From an uncultured Anaerolineales bacterium (GTDB lineage: Bacteria > Chloroflexota > Anaerolineae > Anaerolineales > Villigracilaceae): DNA of 23,687 nt. The DNA lies in the NCBI GenBank assembly GCA_937928015.1, contig CALFXA010000137.1, forward strand, positions 1 to 23,687, read 5' to 3'. A program made the translations under genes and the position numbers. This document shows, in pieces, positions 23,014-23,687 of the stretch (the stretch's first letter is position 1; the number at the start of each line of letters is the position of its first letter). The notes beneath the pieces are model-generated. The model searched no databases, had not been told where the DNA came from, and saw only the letters and a list, made by a program, of their open reading frames with translations.

Positions 23014-23687
23014 ATGAAGAAACTTGTTACTGGCTCAACAGGATTTATAGGCTCAGCAATCACGAGAGAACTAATCAAAAATGGGGAAGAGGTAAAGGTC
23101 TTAATCAGAAAAACCAGTGATACGCTCAACATCGACAAGCTCGATGTTGAGAGAGTATATGGAGATATTCGCGATGGCGATTCTATGAAAAGGGCTCTTA
23201 GCGGTTGTGACACACTCTATTTCACGGCTGCATATTTTGCTCACTGGGCCCCGGATCCCAAATTACTCTATGATATCAATGTCGGCGGTACGAAGGCTTC
23301 CCTCCAAGCAGCTCTTGAAGTTGGAGTGGAGAAAGTCATCTACACCAGCACCAACAATGCAATTGCTGCGAGTGGTTCTGTGCCTGCTAATGAAGAGAAG
23401 GCTTTTAATTATTGGGAATCCGGCGATCACTATTCCATGTCCAAATATATTGCCGAAAATGAGGCAAGAATTTTTGTTACACGGGGATTGCCAGTTGTAA
23501 TGGTCAATCCTACTCTTGTTATCGGTACGAATGATATAAAGCCAACGCCATCAGGACAAATGATTATTGATGTCATCAAGCAAAAAATGCCCGGCTATAT
23601 TGATGGAGGAATAAATATCGTCGATGTCGAGGATGTGGCCCGTGGCCATATCCTTGCTGCAAAAAAGGGCAGAGTAGGCGAAAGATA
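23014..23687 (+). CDS. HpnA-like NAD(P)-dependent sugar epimerase/reductase, cassette 4, truncated by window end
   Basis: An open frame of 224 codons runs off the right edge. It is an extended short-chain dehydrogenase: the N-terminus has the nucleotide-binding loop TGSTGFIG (residues 6-13), then GDIRDGDSM, AHWAPDPKLLYDINVGGT, YTSTNN, the catalytic YSMSK (Tyr-x-x-x-Lys), VMVNPTLVIG and NIVDVEDVARGHILA near the truncation. The WAPDP, NVxGT and VDVEDVARGH blocks fit the hopanoid-associated sugar epimerase (HpnA)/dihydroflavonol-4-reductase-like group. HpnA acts in hopanoid side-chain sugar chemistry, but membership is by pattern only. GAGG at 23001-23004 lies 9 bases before the ATG. About a third of the usual 330 residues, and the following attC, are beyond the window. 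Confidence 0.82.
   Translation, partial: MKKLVTGSTGFIGSAITRELIKNGEEVKVLIRKTSDTLNIDKLDVERVYGDIRDGDSMKRALSGCDTLYFTAAYFAHWAPDPKLLYDINVGGTKASLQAALEVGVEKVIYTSTNNAIAASGSVPANEEKAFNYWESGDHYSMSKYIAENEARIFVTRGLPVVMVNPTLVIGTNDIKPTPSGQMIIDVIKQKMPGYIDGGINIVDVEDVARGHILAAKKGRVGER

Larger units (their letters stand above)
20257..23687 (+). mobile_element. Integron gene-cassette array without integrase (CALIN), continues beyond window
   Basis: Four same-strand genes alternate with three attC-like sites of 107-131 bases. Each site starts with GCCCAAC (RYYYAAC) and ends with GTTGGGC, GTTAGGC or ATTAGGC (GTTRRRY or near), in the normal gene-then-attC order. Inferred cassettes span 20258-20988, 20989-21867, 21868-22979 and 22980 onward. 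The DNA is clearly more AT-rich than the upstream chromosome. Integrons place intI beside attI at the 5' side of cassette 1, where only ppc and a membrane-protein gene are found, so this is an integrase-less cluster, at least on this side. Cargo is unrelated by family, as is usual for cassettes. Mobility would need an integrase supplied in trans. Confidence 0.82.

Overview
The window looks like one end of a bacterial draft contig. Bases 1-40 are an Illumina adapter remnant, so the true left end is about base 41. From 41 to about 20.2 kb the DNA is GC-rich, with tightly packed conserved chromosomal genes. From about 20.2 kb to the right edge it is AT-rich and built as an integron gene-cassette array. 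Gene content and style (a ClpC with an LGF loop, a fused phosphoglucose/phosphomannose isomerase, an HExxH M6-like secreted peptidase, a very large PAS/GAF sensor, and attC sites ending in a core like GCAGGTAACGCAAACCGTT) suggest an environmental Chloroflexota bacterium, probably Anaerolineae. This is an inference, because there is no rRNA marker here.

Chromosomal part. A 6-PAS/4-GAF sensor protein on the minus strand is cut off by the contig end before any output domain. It diverges from clpC, which ends in a strong terminator. A membrane-anchored zinc metallopeptidase follows. A bidirectional hairpin separates it from a four-gene minus-strand operon: rsmI (16S rRNA C1402 methyltransferase), a multi-TM protein with a CYIATAAANG motif, a cytosolic-looking S10 serine carboxypeptidase, and a bifunctional PGI/PMI overlapping it by ATGA. 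A HAD-family protein with an altered motif I diverges from rsmI. It converges on a LysR regulator, which is divergent from a YeiH-family (UPF0324) membrane transporter. The transporter converges on phosphoenolpyruvate carboxylase (ppc). A small multi-TM hypothetical gene ends the chromosomal part.

Cassette array (about 20.26 kb to the right edge). Three attC-like sites (20888-20994, 21744-21873, 22855-22985) each begin with GCCCAAC and end with GTTGGGC, GTTAGGC or ATTAGGC. Each follows one same-strand gene. The cargo is (1) a small HExxH zincin-like protein, (2) a cis-prenyltransferase (UppS family) whose residue equivalent to the Mg-binding Glu213 of E. coli UppS is Cys, (3) an unrecognised 310-aa protein with a C-terminal hydrophobic segment, and (4) an HpnA-like NAD(P)-dependent sugar epimerase/reductase running off the window. 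No integrase gene lies on the attI side, where only an attI-like palindrome with GTTAGAT is present, so the array is best described as a CALIN (cluster of attC sites lacking an integrase). The most interesting points are lipid/isoprenoid enzymes as cassette cargo, the altered prenyltransferase, and the unknown cassette proteins.
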